A DNA stretch of 64,000 bases, from contig JAJTUP010000001.1 in the NCBI GenBank assembly GCA_021399435.1, positions 744,001 through 808,000 on the forward strand, written 5' to 3'. Numbering within the stretch: the stretch's first letter is position 1; every line of letters begins with the position of its first letter. The stretch is from Diaporthe sp. PMI_573. Its lineage: Eukaryota; Ascomycota; Sordariomycetes; Diaporthales; Diaporthaceae. Below are positions 33,801 to 45,815 of this stretch, piece after piece. The notes beneath the pieces are model-generated. The model searched no databases. It was not told the origin of the DNA and saw only the letters and a list, made by a program, of their open reading frames with translations. The position numbers were made by a program, and so were the translations under genes.

Positions 33801-35050
33801 TGCGTGAAGGTCCGTGAGGCGCCTTGGCGCAAAACCGACACGCCGGTAATTTCAATGCTCGCCGTTCCGCAGATTGACTCGATTTGGGACATTTCGCAGA
33901 CGCGGTCGTGTGCGCCGCGCCTTAGGGTGGAGATAGGGTAGGTTGTGTGCTGTGCGCGCCGTGGCTCGTGGGACGTGTGTGTATATTGATGGCTTCGTGA
34001 CGAATGTCTCAGCATTGGTGGGGGGTGGGGGTGTGTCATGGTCATGAACTTATTGTTGCGCAAAGGAGGAAAGACTAGAAGCTACAAGCCATAGGCGAAG
34101 CCATGAAGTTTACATAGTGGGCTGTGGTAGTTAGTGAGTACCGTGACAACGAATGAGGTTCGTATCTGTCAACGTTGCCTGAGAGACTCACTCCCCTCGT
34201 ACCTGGACACCGCTGTCCTGATGACGAGCAAACTTTGTCCTGAATGCTTGAGCCAAGCGGCATCCGGGTGTACATCTTGTCCTGACGTGCGGATGAGTAG
34301 CAGTCTTTGTCGCAATGGATTCCATCGAGAGATCAGTCGGGCCTCCTGGTAACCGCAAATGTCAGCACCTGATACAAACATCACATACGCAGTAGACGGA
34401 AATGCGAGAGTTGTTCAAAGCCCCGGCCTGGTCACACCATGACGGCACACACTGACAAAACCATCTGTCACGAGATAGGGTAGCCAAGGCACAACGCATT
34501 GGCAGCTGCTTTTGCGTGTGACACCATCATGTTGACAGAATACGCTCAAGGCTTTGAATTCCCATTACCGCTACGAGACACCCGTCCCTGGGCCCATCCC
34601 GTCTCGTCACCATAATCAGATACGACAGCCCCACCCTCCCATATACACAAATGCGCGGTATACATATATATGTAAGCGGCTCCCGCCACACAGTCTTTCT
34701 TATTCTGCACGATCACCTCACCTCAACGCAGGCGGCGGGGAAAAAAAGACGTCCCTGCAGCTCAAAAGGATAGCCTCCCAGGTCCCACACACACAGTTCC
34801 CAAGCACCGGATGGATGATATTGTGTCCGAAAGAGTGCAAGGAGAGAGAGAGAGATGATGATGATGATGATGATATAAAGACGCCAACTCCATCCAGCCC
34901 TTCGCCCAACGCCCAACCAAAGCATTCTCGATGCCGTGCCATACCATGCCATGCCATGCCATGTGACAAGTTTGAATTCGATCAAATAATCCTCCCAAAA
35001 TGAAAACCGCCCCCTCGTACACACACATACACAAACAACAAAAGAGTTCC
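30835..35050. other. Long gene-poor spacer with microsatellites
   Basis: About 4.2 kb. ORFs up to ~180 aa exist in overlapping frames but show no motif and no consistent codon pattern. Simple repeats near the right end are listed separately. Confidence 0.55.
34842..34963. repeat. Cluster of microsatellites
   Basis: A GA run (34842-34854) passes directly into about seven GAT units (34854-34874). After a 66-bp gap there are about four CCATG units (34944-34963). It lies in the 3' flank of the GT31-like gene. Confidence 0.85.
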
Positions 35051-36589
35051 TTATTGAGTCTTCTGAGTCGCCTTCGGATCCCACAGGAACTCAATAACCT
35101 CGTCCATGGTCTCCCCGCTCTTCCAGTCCGCCTTGTACACGTAGATCTGCCTGAGTCTCCCGTCCTTGAGCCACTCGGCGTCCTTGAGCCGGTAGCTCCT
35201 CTTCTCGTTCTTCTTGAGCGCGGGCCTGAGCGGGCCGATGCTGAAGTCGAATTCGGGCCCGTGCTGGTTCCACGTCGCCTCCACCCAGTCCAGGTTGAGG
35301 CCCTGCATGCCCTTGCGGTACATGGCGATCGAGTACCCGTTGGAGAATAAGGTGTCCTCGCCGAACTGGAATCGCTGCAGGAAGCAGTCGCCGCCGCACA
35401 CCTTCGTGATCTGCGCCATCTTGTCGACGGGCTCCACGTACCAGCTCTTCCAGTGGTGCAGCGACAGCGCGCGGAAGCCGGCCTCGAAGAACCCGGACAG
35501 GTCGCCGCGCATGTCCTGCTGGTACAACCCCGGCAGCAGGGTCAGCTTGGTCTTGGAGTGGTAGTACACGCAGTCGCGCAGCATGCCGTCACCCGACGGC
35601 AGGGCCGCCTCTTCGAGACACTGTTCCATAAACGGCTCTAGCTTCTTGGCCAGTGGGACCGAGAGGAAGACGCCCGCGCCGCCAAAAGCCATGAAGCCCC
35701 ACGAGCGCACCGAGTAGAAATCCTCCGACAACTGGCCGAGCCACAGCTCCTTGGTATGGTCGTGTTTCTCGAGAGCCTTGCTGAGCGAGTGCAGAGAGGG
35801 GAAGAACGTGTCGTCGTCGATGACTACGACCCATTTCGCCTCGGGAGTGATGTTCTGCACGGTGGGTCGCAGCATTACAAAGTGGTTCTGATCAATCGTG
35901 AGATTGGGGTCACCGTTCGCGGTGGTCATCTTTATGCCGTGTTGCGCAAAGAGTCCCTGGAGGGCAGTCAGGTCGTGGCCCTCGTGGTCCACGATGACTG
36001 CCACGAGCAGCGCATCGGTCCCTGCCAGCCAGTGCTCGAAGGCAGGCAGCCCCTGTATCATGCGCTCGTAGTACGTCGCAACGCCGAAGACGAGGTGGGA
36101 ATATTTCTCCTGTGGAGGAGGCGGGCTGACGGTGATGGACAGCTCGTCGCACGGCATGGTCTCGAGGTGAGAGCATGAGGTGAGGTTGATGTTCGCCTTC
36201 TGGGTGATGACGGGCCCCTCCAGCTTGGGGATCACATCCCGGTTGACGTCATCGGAGAACCTGGGCTTGATACACCGCCTCGAGTAGACGATGTTGTCGC
36301 TCAGCTGCAGCTCCTCGCGCCTCAGGAACTCGATCTCGGGGATGCACTGGCCGGGCTCGAGAACCGGCCGCGGTGTCGGGGCGTTGGGCGGTGTGCCGAA
36401 CTTTGCCTCCTCCTCCAGGGCGGCGTCGGACTTTGGCGGCGGGTCCGACTTGTGCACGCCGGCGATCTGGTGGGATATCGAGTCGACGATGGCGGCATCC
36501 CGGAACCTGCTGGAGGAGAGGATGAATATGCAGAGAACGAGGACGACGAGGACTGGCACGACTCGTTGGAAGCGCTGTGGTATGAGCAT
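35051..36589 (-). CDS. GT31/Fringe-like glycosyltransferase, type II membrane protein
   Basis: Single-exon 512-aa protein with ATG at 36589. Residues ~10-27 (VVPVLVVLVLCIFILSS) form a signal anchor, so it is a Golgi-type type II enzyme. A Pro-rich stem follows. The catalytic part has SHLVFGVATYYERM, then WVVVIDDDTFFPSLH with the DDD motif that binds Mn2+ and nucleotide sugar. LSEDFYSVRSWGFMAFGGAG and LSLHHWKSW are typical of Fringe-related fungal glycosyltransferases (DUF604/GT31). The donor and acceptor are unknown. Confidence 0.82.
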   Translation of the reverse strand: MLIPQRFQRVVPVLVVLVLCIFILSSSRFRDAAIVDSISHQIAGVHKSDPPPKSDAALEEEAKFGTPPNAPTPRPVLEPGQCIPEIEFLRREELQLSDNIVYSRRCIKPRFSDDVNRDVIPKLEGPVITQKANINLTSCSHLETMPCDELSITVSPPPPQEKYSHLVFGVATYYERMIQGLPAFEHWLAGTDALLVAVIVDHEGHDLTALQGLFAQHGIKMTTANGDPNLTIDQNHFVMLRPTVQNITPEAKWVVVIDDDTFFPSLHSLSKALEKHDHTKELWLGQLSEDFYSVRSWGFMAFGGAGVFLSVPLAKKLEPFMEQCLEEAALPSGDGMLRDCVYYHSKTKLTLLPGLYQQDMRGDLSGFFEAGFRALSLHHWKSWYVEPVDKMAQITKVCGGDCFLQRFQFGEDTLFSNGYSIAMYRKGMQGLNLDWVEATWNQHGPEFDFSIGPLRPALKKNEKRSYRLKDAEWLKDGRLRQIYVYKADWKSGETMDEVIEFLWDPKATQKTQ

Positions 36590-39500
36590 GGCGCTACCTT
36601 CTCATGTCGGACGCTAACAAAGCAACGACTTTTTGTGTGGATCGGTGCGCAGTTCGCGTGGCGTCGGTCGGCGTTGGCGCTGGTGATGGCGATTGCGATT
36701 GCGGGGGAGGGGCGGATGTGGGTGTTCGTTGAAGAAGAGAAAAGCAACCGTCCTGCTCTGCAATTGGGTCGTCGTTTTGATTCCCCTTTCCTTTTTTCCT
36801 TCCTTGACCTTCTTTGAACCTTCTTTTCACTTCTTTTCCCCTTCCAGAATCCTGCCTCGTTGTGAGATCTTCAACGTTCGAAATGTTGGAGCAGGATTGT
36901 CGCACGACGTGAATTTGGGGGTTTCGGCTGGTCTTTCCTTCCTTCCTGTGACTGCTGGGGGGTCCGGGGTCTGTGGCACCGGCCAAGCGCAAAGGTTAGC
37001 TCTGGGGCGGGAAATAACGATGACGAGGCACAAGGCGTAAGACTCGAACGAGTGCGTGCGTGGAAGGCAGAACGAGAACGTGGGAAGCCGACGCCAGATT
37101 TCGGAACGGTGCAGGAAAAAATAAAAGGATGACAGAGGACAGGGGACGCCAGAGAGAGATTGGCAGCCTTGATGTACGTCAGTAGAGTAATGATGTGCAT
37201 GCAAATGTGCTGCGATGTGCTGTCTGCTATCGGTCCGCCGTTATTAGAGTTCGGAGTGCAGAGTCTATGAGATGCAGTGGAAGGCGTGCCTGTCCCCGTC
37301 TCAGGGCCAAGGCCCGGTTTCCACTCCTCCCAGTTGTCTTCGCCGTTCCGTTTCTTGTCCGTTCTCGGGACTAGCCCCTCCCTCCGTCCAATGACTGGCC
37401 GGCAGGACCCTGACAGAACCAACCAGAGCGGGGGACTAGGGGACTAGAGCATGCAGGCAAGCCAAAGAAAGAGCTCTGCAGGAGATGGATCAAATGAGTG
37501 GCTGCTGCACATGCAAACTGGCCTGTCTGCCTGCTGGATCTGGCATCGGGTGGGTGGCATTGAACAGGATAGTGCTGAATGGACTGGGCTGGCCTGGCTG
37601 GGCTGGATGGCTCCAAATCCTACGGGTGGGTTGTGCAGGTAGCCCCCAAAATACATCAACGTTTGAGATCTGTCGACCTCGACCGTTGGTCACCGTTGGC
37701 CACCGTTGAGAGGGCCCTTGCCCACAGTAAGCTCGGAACGGAAAGGTAAGGTGGGGGTCGCGTGCGAGGTAGGCGCGGTGCGGCGACACTAATCTTGGAA
37801 TCTGCAATCTGCAATCCTCCCTACTGGTACATCTCCACACACCACATTTGGACCTTCCCATCATTGCGGTGCCGTACGTACATTATTGCTGCACCTGAGG
37901 CTAGAACACTCGAACACTCATCGATGGTTCGAGACCCTGACTCCATCGAGCCTGGTCTGCCTCCCTGATCTGGAAGCTAGGTTGATGTGCCGTGTCTCCT
38001 GCCATCCATCAACTGCTTCTGGATACTCATAAAGTGCACATAAAACGCTCACCTCCTTCACATCCATCTTGATTTTGCTCATCTCACAGCCTTGGATCCC
38101 TGAGAGGATGATGGATGGAGAGGCACACAGCCCCTTTACCCTCCGATCTGAGCTCGTGCACGAATGCCAGGCGATGGACAGCACATCCTCATGAACCCGA
38201 TGTCGTCATCGCTCATCCACCCGAGTCGCTTGGCCCCCGTTCTTTCCCATTCTTTCGTCCGTGAATGGCCCACAACCTTTGCACACCTCCAAAACGAGTG
38301 GGTCTGGGAACAACGATCATTACCCGACACAATTCATTAACTTCAACCTGACCCTGTTCCATGTACATGCACCCAAAATTCAAAATTGTGAACCTTCATC
38401 TCGTCTGGGATGCCCCAACTGCTGCGCCTCTTGTCCCAATCTTACCAAAGTTCGAGTGTCAATATCAACATGTCCCCAACCACCACTTGCGTCCCCTGAG
38501 AGATTCCCGAGATCGTCCAAAGGACCAAACGAACCTGACAGGGGCCTTTGCTCACCTGCTGAGGCGGCTCGGTTCTTATGTCGATCAAGCTTTCTCCGTC
38601 TGTTTCAGGACCCCAAAGCTGCTTTTTTGGTCCAGGACAAGCTGACGTGGAGTTTGCCCATGTGGCCTGAGACCTGTCTTACTGTGTAGATCATCAACCT
38701 TGGAACCAGTAATAGACTTGCTAGTGGGCACTCAGATGCAAAACACTAGTCTGCTGACAATCCAGTATTTGATCTCCGTGGTCATCCTCGCTGCAACGCA
38801 TCCGGAACCGGACATGGCTCTCTCGCAACTCGTCTCTTTACAAACAAGTGGGTACAAACCTCGGGCCCGATTTATTTAATGTTGTACTTGCCGGGCATCG
38901 ATACTAGCCGCGCGCCGACAGTGGATTCATAACGCTGCCCAGATACACCAGTCTTTCGCTTCCTGTGTAGGGTGACAGAAAGCACCTCTGCTATCGTCGT
39001 TTTGCCTTTGATGTGACATCCGTCGTGGTCGGTCAACCTAGCAGGTCAACATCCGTTCAGAAGATGTCATTTTCATTAGCCACTGCACGGTGTATACACG
39101 ATATTTCATCTTTTCAGCCTAGAGAAATAGTCAACTCTCAAGTGCTCCTCATTACTATCGAAGTGTCTAGATTTGCCCATAGCCGCCAGTAAGTATTTTG
39201 CAACCTCAATATGATGCCTAAGCGTGGACGCCTGAACACGGATGTTCAGGCCAGAACTGCCGGGGAGGTGGTCTTGTAATAATTACAGCTCTTTCCTTGG
39301 CTAAAGTCCCCGAAGTTTGGAGTAGTTTGCGTGGAGTTATTAAAGTCTGGCAACCGGATGACTCTGCCACCTTTGCTGAGCTCCGGGCGCCCTCGATATC
39401 CTTGCAGCTTCTCTAAAGGGAACAAACTCACGTTAGGTTCGTACTCACTACCTCTCATTGTAGTGGATACCATCGGGATCGGGGTTTGCATGGGATCCCT

Positions 39501-39734
39501 CCGAAGTCCCAACTTTGTATAATTGCTCGGCTAGGCTGTGCTTAATAATGTTGCCGAGAAAAAGTATCCGACAGCATTTGCATTGAAGTCCCCCTGCCAC
39601 GCATATCAATTGATTCCGCTGCCCGGCCAGGATACTGTATATGAGTACCGCCGAGCACGTACACAGTAGGGTACTTAGGTAGATGCAAATTCCACGCATG
39701 TTTGTGAACGCTTGAATATCTAGCATCCGGTAAC
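36590..39734. other. Gene-poor spacer upstream of two genes
   Basis: About 3.1 kb between the divergent GT31-like gene and the NmrA-like gene, so both promoters lie here. No convincing ORF, tRNA or transposon end is seen. Confidence 0.55.
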
Positions 39735-40980
39735 ATGTCGCCCGAAAATGTCAAAGTAGCAATCCTCGGCGCTGCGGGCGAATCGGCCGGGCAGGTCCTG
39801 AGCGGGTTGCTCGACTCAATGACTCCCATATACGTAGGTTTCATTACACCGGGCGTATGCAAGAAATGCTGCAGGAGTGACGACAAAAACAACTTCTGCC
39901 AATGAAAACCTGAGCTGATTCCGCTTATGATGGCGTACATGTAGGAAGTGACAGCTTTGGCACGGTCTGCATCAGCCTCGAAGCCGGCTTACGCGAACCT
40001 GATCGCCCGGGGTGTCAAGGTCGTCGCCGTTGACTTGGATGGGCCGGAGGCTGAACTAGTAAAAGCGCTGGAGGGCCAGGATGTAGTCATCGCATCGGTT
40101 CCTCCTAATGCCCTGGAGTCCCAGCTGCCCCTGATCCGCGCTGCAAAGCTTGCCGGCGTCAAGCGCTTCGTACCGAGCGCGTTCGCCATGGCTATTGCCT
40201 CGAGCGGCGTGAGTACCGCGCAAGCGGTGGTAAGTCTTCGCCCAGGCCAATAAGAGAACCCTCCCTGTTCTCTTTGTACTGCACACAGTCCCTAACATGA
40301 CCGCAGAAGGAGAAGGTCTACGCGGAGCTTGCGATATCCGGACTTCCTTACACGATCATCGATGTCGGCTGGTGGTACAACGGCTTCATCCCCAGGGTAC
40401 CCTCGGGAAGGACAGAACATGCCATTGCTCTCCCCGATTCCATCCAGAACCTGGTTCCCGGTGACGGCAACATGAAGACATACGTGGTCGACAACGAGGA
40501 CGTCGGGAAATTCGTCGCTCGCATCATCGCAGACCCCAGGACTATCAACAAGAGAGTGATGGCCGCAGGAGCAAGCTTGTCTTTTAACGAGATGTTTGGC
40601 GTCGCCGAGGAGCTGACGGGTGAAAAGCCTGTCCTCAAACACGTATGTTTTCCAGTGTGCTGGGCTTTGAGAGACCTGTGGGCTTATCACTAATGCATGT
40701 TCAACAGGTTTCAGCAGATGAGCTCAAAAGCATGATTGGCGATATGAGCTCCAAGGTCGAACGCGATCCAAACAACTACTTCCTCCTGGTCGGGAAGTTG
40801 TGCCTGGAATACTATTACTCATCCTTCATTGATGGCGACAACAGTCCAGAGGGCGCGGAGAGTCTGGGCTATACCCTTGCCACGGAACTCTACCCCGATA
40901 TGAAGCCGACTTCCTTTCGGGAGTTCTTCCGGGACATCATGGCCAAAAAGAGACGCACTCCATACTCGGACGGGTTCTAG
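39735..40980 (+). CDS. NmrA-like / isoflavone-reductase-like NAD(P)-binding protein
   Basis: Four exons, 39735-39833, 39945-40229, 40307-40642 and 40708-40980, all joined in phase 0 by GT-AG introns, give 330 aa. The N-terminus VKVAILGAAGESAGQVL is a Rossmann glycine motif of the NmrA/PCBER type. VVAVDLDGPE, GQDVVIASVPP and KLAGVKRFVPSAF are characteristic of the isoflavone reductase-like group, followed by SGLPYTIIDVGWWYNGF. Members reduce aromatic or heterocyclic substrates with NADPH, or act as redox sensors. It is convergent with the PEP-mutase-family gene and sits beside a transporter and a Zn2Cys6 regulator, which favours an enzymatic role in a small pathway. Confidence 0.87.
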
Positions 40981-41218
40981 TCAATCCACTTACTCCCAGA
41001 CCGGCGAGGACGAGCGTTTCATTCTTTGGCTCTTTGTACATCTTGAGTTCGTCTTCAAACTCATGCGTACTGGCCATGTCTTATGTAAATAGCCGTGCTC
41101 ACGCTTGAGTCCAGTCTGGTTGCTCGAGCAATCAACTAAGTTTCCATGTGTGCATGAATGGATGTTTTGTAGCACCGTAAACGAGAGAATTATTATTCCG
41201 GCTTCCTCGTATAATCTA

Positions 41219-42483
41219 TCAAGAGCCGTTTGTCGAGTTTACTAGTCCGGACTCGGTGAACTTGTAACGCTCTTCCTCATCCTATGGAGTGGTCAGCTGA
41301 CTGTCATCTGCAAGGTCATCTGTCATAGGAGTGAAATGCTTACCCAGTACTTATTGAATCCAACGCCCTTGCACACCTCACTGTACGACAGGATCATCGG
41401 CGGTGCCCCAACTGTCATGCTCTTCTTCAGGCCCTCAAGAGCCTCACGGATACTCTTGAGCTTGGCGGCCACCAACGTCCACGGGTAAGCGACCGCGCAG
41501 AAGCCCAACCCGGCCAGATCCTTTGCGGACAGGTTTTCCGTCTTGCCGCCCTCGATGACTGTCACATTTCGGTTCTCAGTATCCGCGGCGATAACAACCG
41601 GGGAGTATTCTGTAGGGCTTTGGTAGAAAGGGGGAGCGGGCGACGACTCACTGTTCGCGAAGACCGGCATGTCCAGCTCCCTCACGCAGCGCTCCATGGA
41701 CTCCCGGTCCGGCAGCGCCTCGACGAAGACGGCGTCGACCCCGATGCGCTTGAACTCCAGGGCCCGCGCCAGGGCCTCCTCCCACCCGTGGATGAGGGCG
41801 TCGGTGCGCGCCAGAACAAAGATGTCCTTGCCCTCGTTCCTGGCGTCGCAGGCCGCCTGGATGCGGGCGTAGGCCTCGCCCCTCGAGACGACTGCCTTGC
41901 CCTTGGTGTGGCCGCATCCTGTTAAGAGTGTTTGTAAGCCCGGTGAACGTGTAGAAACCACGAAGGTGTTATGGATAGGATGGTTCTTACTCTTCGGCCA
42001 CGTCTGGTCCTCGATCATGACTCCCGCCGCGCCGGCCTCCGCGAAGCTCTGCACGGTCCGCTTGACGTTCATGGGGCTGCCGTAGCCCGTGTCCCCGTCC
42101 GCAAAGACCGGGACGCTGACCTGCCGCACTGTCTCCTGGATCTTGTCACACACTTCTTGTAAGGCGATGTAGCCGGTGTCGGGGAGGCCGTAGGCGCTGG
42201 CGACGGCGTAGCCAGCGAGGAACACGATGGGGAAGCCGGCTTCTTCCACCAGGCGGGACGACAGGCCGTCGTACGAGCAGGCGTGGGCGATGATCTTGGT
42301 CGGGTCTTTGGATGCCTCGAGCATCATGGATCGAAGCCGAGAGGCTTGGAGGGAGGGAATCTTCCCTCGCACGATCAACGACAAGGTGACATCCTCGAGC
42401 TGGCCAGGTTTGCCGGGCTTGGTGACCTGCGGAGTGTCGAACTTGAAGGGGTACGGGACGCTGTTAACGATGGATTCGGACAT
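41219..42483 (-). CDS. Isocitrate lyase/PEP mutase superfamily enzyme
   Basis: Four exons, 42483-41991, 41918-41652, 41558-41344 and 41281-41219, give 345 aa. Two of the introns have no stop in frame, and the last exon is only 63 nt, so a plain ORF gives a wrong tail. Motifs are VFADGDTGYGSPMNVKRTV (metal-binding Asp region), AAGVMIEDQTWPKR joined to CGHTKGKAVV, giving the KRCGH catalytic signature with the base Cys, and DIFVLARTDAL. This group includes 2-methylisocitrate lyase, oxaloacetate hydrolase and carboxyphosphonoenolpyruvate mutase, which make or break C-C or C-P bonds of 2-oxoacids. The exact substrate cannot be read from the sequence. Confidence 0.87.
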
Positions 42484-43050
42484 GGCTGTGGTTTCGGGCG
42501 GGACACTCGGTGAGGCTTTTCGTCTCTGGATGTTGCAACCGGTGATGTATGATCGCCCGTTCTAGTTGTTTTTGAATTAATCCAAGATAATATGCCAGTA
42601 TGAAGCCGTATGTACATGGCAACCTTGGCGCCTTTTAATATTCGCGGAAATATGTGAATGTTTCCTTCGGCGGTCCTTGACGGTTGGCTCGGATATCTCA
42701 GGAAGGTCGCGGATAGATCTAATATCAATCGGCAAACTGCATCAGGATCAGTCGCGGAAGTTCCTGAAATCTGGGGTACAGAATCAATGCGGGGTTTCGG
42801 ATGAGGCTCGTTTGTTGTTCACTTCCTGAAAAAGTTATAAAAATGGGGCCAGCCTGTGTTTCGATATACGTGTGCAACGGCAGGTTTCTGAGTGATACCA
42901 GCTTGAGAGCGGGGTGATGCTTCTTGACAACCCATCTTTGACTAGAACAGCTTCTAATAAATGCCCAGTGGGCTCGAGTCGTCTTGAGTTCCAGTCAGAG
43001 GAATTGAAAAATCATCTGAAATAGTGCCGGTCACGTCCTATCTGAGCATC
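42484..43050. promoter_or_regulatory. Divergent promoter region, lyase and transporter
   Basis: A 567-bp region between the starts of the PEP-mutase-family gene (minus) and the MFS gene (plus). A shared bidirectional promoter would suit co-expression. CGG half-sites for Zn2Cys6 regulators occur, but none can be assigned with confidence. Confidence 0.4.
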
Positions 43051-44864
43051 ATGAACAACAGCCCGGACATGAAAACTGCTCAGGAGTTGGAGCATGTTCC
43101 CAGCACAATGTCGACACTGAATGTTGCTCGCAAGGCCGATGATCCCGATGTCTCGCAGTCACACATACTTGTCAACGCTCATGGACAAGCACGTATCGTC
43201 AGAAAGGTTAGTACCGGATTTGACTACTACCTCTAGGCCCGTCACGGCTATTCGTCTTTACAATGTGCTCACACGATCGGTCAATAGTTCGACAGACATA
43301 TGCTACCAATTGTCTGTATCCTTTACGTCCTCTCGTATCTCGACCGCGGCAATATTGGAAATGCAAAAACTGCTGGTATTCAGGAAGAGTTGAGTCTTGA
43401 TGATCAGGATTGGACATGGGTCCTTCAGGGGTTCTATATCTCTTACGTCCTCTTCGAATGGACCCAGCTCTTCTGGAAGCTATTCCCGGCCCACATCTAT
43501 GTTGCACTATTGTGCTTCCTGTCAGTTGTCTTGCTCTGCTTTCTTCTCACCTCCCCTGAACCTCAGTGTTAGTTGTTCCCCTCTGGCCCCAAGGCTGACC
43601 AATGGATCGTCGCACAGCTGGGGCATAGCAGCCATGGTATCTGGTGCCACACACAACATGGCCAGTCTGGTCGCTGTCCGCGTTCTGCTTGGCATATTCG
43701 AAGCTTCCTTCGGCGCTGGCGCTCCATACTTCTTGTCACTATTTTACCAGAGGCAGGAGCTGGGAAAACGAGTCTCATTTCTCTTGGGCATGTCACCGCT
43801 GGCGAATTGCTTCGCGTCCGCTCTTGCATACGGCATAGTGCAGATCCGCAGCCCGGTGTCCCCTTGGAGACTGTTATTCATCATTGGTTAGTCAAACACC
43901 CTATACGATGTGGAGTTTCGTCCCAGCTGACCTTAATTGTTCTTGAAGAGGGTGCCCCTACCGTTGCATTCTCGGTCGTCGTCTATTTCTTCCTTTGCGA
44001 CTCGCCCGACACAGCCAAGTTCTTGTCCGTGGAAGAGAGAGACAACTCTATTACGAGATTGGAAACCAGAGACAGGACCGCAAAAGCGGAAGTGAACTGG
44101 AGCCAGATTGTCGCTGGCCTTACGGATTACCAGAACTACGTTCACGCCCTGATCCACTTCAGCTGCAACTACTCATTCGCGGGCCTTTCAAACTTCGCTC
44201 CCACAATCGTCAGAGACATGGGCTACGACCACATTTCGGCTCAAGGCCTCGTTGCTCCCGCTTACTTCGCTTCTTTCCTTTGCTGTATGCTTGCTGCCTG
44301 GCTGTCGGACAGGTACAGTAGGAGAGGCTGGATAGTTGCTGCGTTCTCCTCCATTGGAGCCGTTGGCTATCTACTCCTCGCTGCCGTCCAGGATGAGACC
44401 AAGACTGGCGTGCGCTACGCGGGGCTCTGGCTTGCCGCTTGTGGTATCTTTCCAGCACTTTGCATCAACATGACCTGGCTCCTGAATAACCAAGGCGGTG
44501 ACTCCAAGAGGGGTGCAGGCCTGGGGATCTTGGCCACTTTTGGCCAGACCTCGTCCTTTGTGAGCAGTGCTCTCTTCCCTAGTAGCGACGGGTGAGTTTT
44601 CAAATATTTTTTTATCCCAAATCTAGCGCTCCATTCCCGTTATGTTTATAGTGACTGACATTGAGAAGGCCATTCTACGTCCGCGGTACAGCAACGGGAT
44701 GTGGGCTGAGCGGCATGATCACACTCCTTGCCATTGGCCTGCATTTTAAACTGGCGCACGAAAACAAGAGACGCGATCGATTGTACGGACCTGTTGATGA
44801 GAATACCCGTGTAGATGTCACCCGCGGTGGAGACAGCAACACGTTATTTCGATATTTCACGTAA
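43051..44864 (+). CDS. MFS transporter, allantoate permease (DAL5/TNA1-like) family
   Basis: Five exons, 43051-43206, 43288-43520, 43618-43886, 43949-44591 and 44669-44864, give 498 aa. After a ~60-residue cytosolic N-terminus the first helix and loop read MLPIVCILYVLSYLDRGNIG, the hallmark of the anion:cation symporter group. LLGIFEASFGAGAPYFLSLF and YQRQELGKRVSFL (motif A-like) follow. The central loop VEERDNSITRLETRDR separates the two six-helix halves. Family members import allantoate, nicotinate, pantothenate, biotin precursors and similar organic anions. Its position between the lyase and regulator genes suggests it imports the pathway substrate. Confidence 0.9.
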
Positions 44865-45815
44865 CTGCCTCCCTACCTACGTATGCTGGTCATAAGGTGG
44901 GGTTCTCAACGAGTCCATGAAATATTGGCATGTACAGGTTCACATTTTGGTCGCGACGTCGGAACGATGAATATTTGCTATTTGTCTAGATAGTCTCTAA
45001 TCAAACGGAACTTTGGCCGCGACAGGTTCCTGGAACTTGAGAGCTGATCGGTTAGAATTCTGAGTATCAATTGCTTTACTATTACCAGTCTTTGTGTTAA
45101 GTAAGAGGTATAGGAGGATTAGAGAGGTGTTTAAGCGTTTACCACTGTATGAAGGGACCGCCTACATACTGCTTAAGAAGCGTACGTACACGGATTAAAA
45201 ACGAAACCACCCATAACATAGGAGAAAAATTGGCTTTGGGTTGGGTTGTCAATTGCAAGTGCAGTTTCTTGCTAGTCGGGGAACAGCGCAACTCTCAACT
45301 TATCCAAGATTGCATTAGGCACAGATTCTCGATCCTCCATGGAGGATGTGATCGTATCGAAGAATACACGTGTACAGTATACTCCTCTACTTGAGTAACC
45401 CACAGATGCAGGAAGTCACGGCTCTGCGTTTGAATGCAATGCGCTGAGATGACCGGTGTCATGCAGAGCGCCTGGGAGAGGATAGGGGGAAACCGTCGGA
45501 GATTCAAGCAGCCCGAAGGTTTCCGACACTTGCCGGCTGCCCTCATCCGCATTTGCAGTCCGGCTAGGTCCACTCTGCCGAAACGTCTTGGTTCGCGCGT
45601 GCGATTTTGCGACGCCTGGATTGTAGTGCTCCGTAAGTAGTGCTGGCAACATCTGGCAAAGCCAACAGAGCAACGTCAACGGGTTCAAGAGCATCGTCAT
45701 GACGTGACTGGACATCGTATCCACGGCCGTACTCAGGACCACAGACACAACAAATCCTGAATGTCTATTGGCACATAGCCCTCAGACCTTCTATCGGCTG
45801 CCAGCGCTGTTCATA
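44865..45815. other. Intergenic region upstream of regulator
   Basis: About 950 bp, the promoter side of the Zn2Cys6 gene. It contains a 20-bp sequence (45190-45209) found again at 57523-57542. No gene is seen. Confidence 0.55.

Noticed and set aside
34842..34963. CRISPR-like array
   Set aside because: These are plain microsatellites with no spacers; CRISPR is not expected in a fungal nuclear genome.
37920..37960. tRNA-like TTCGAGA sequence
   Set aside because: The flanks do not form a T-arm and there is no A-box at the right distance.
41323..41343. C-terminal tail from reading the last intron of the lyase gene
   Set aside because: A GTAAGC donor directly after the conserved NKYW and an acceptor at 41282 lead to a typical DEEERYKFTESGLVN end, so the in-frame tail is intronic.
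43521..43572. Continuation of MFS exon 2 to its ORF stop
   Set aside because: A GTCAGT donor at 43521 joined to 43618 restores the conserved CFLWG helix; reading on loses homology.
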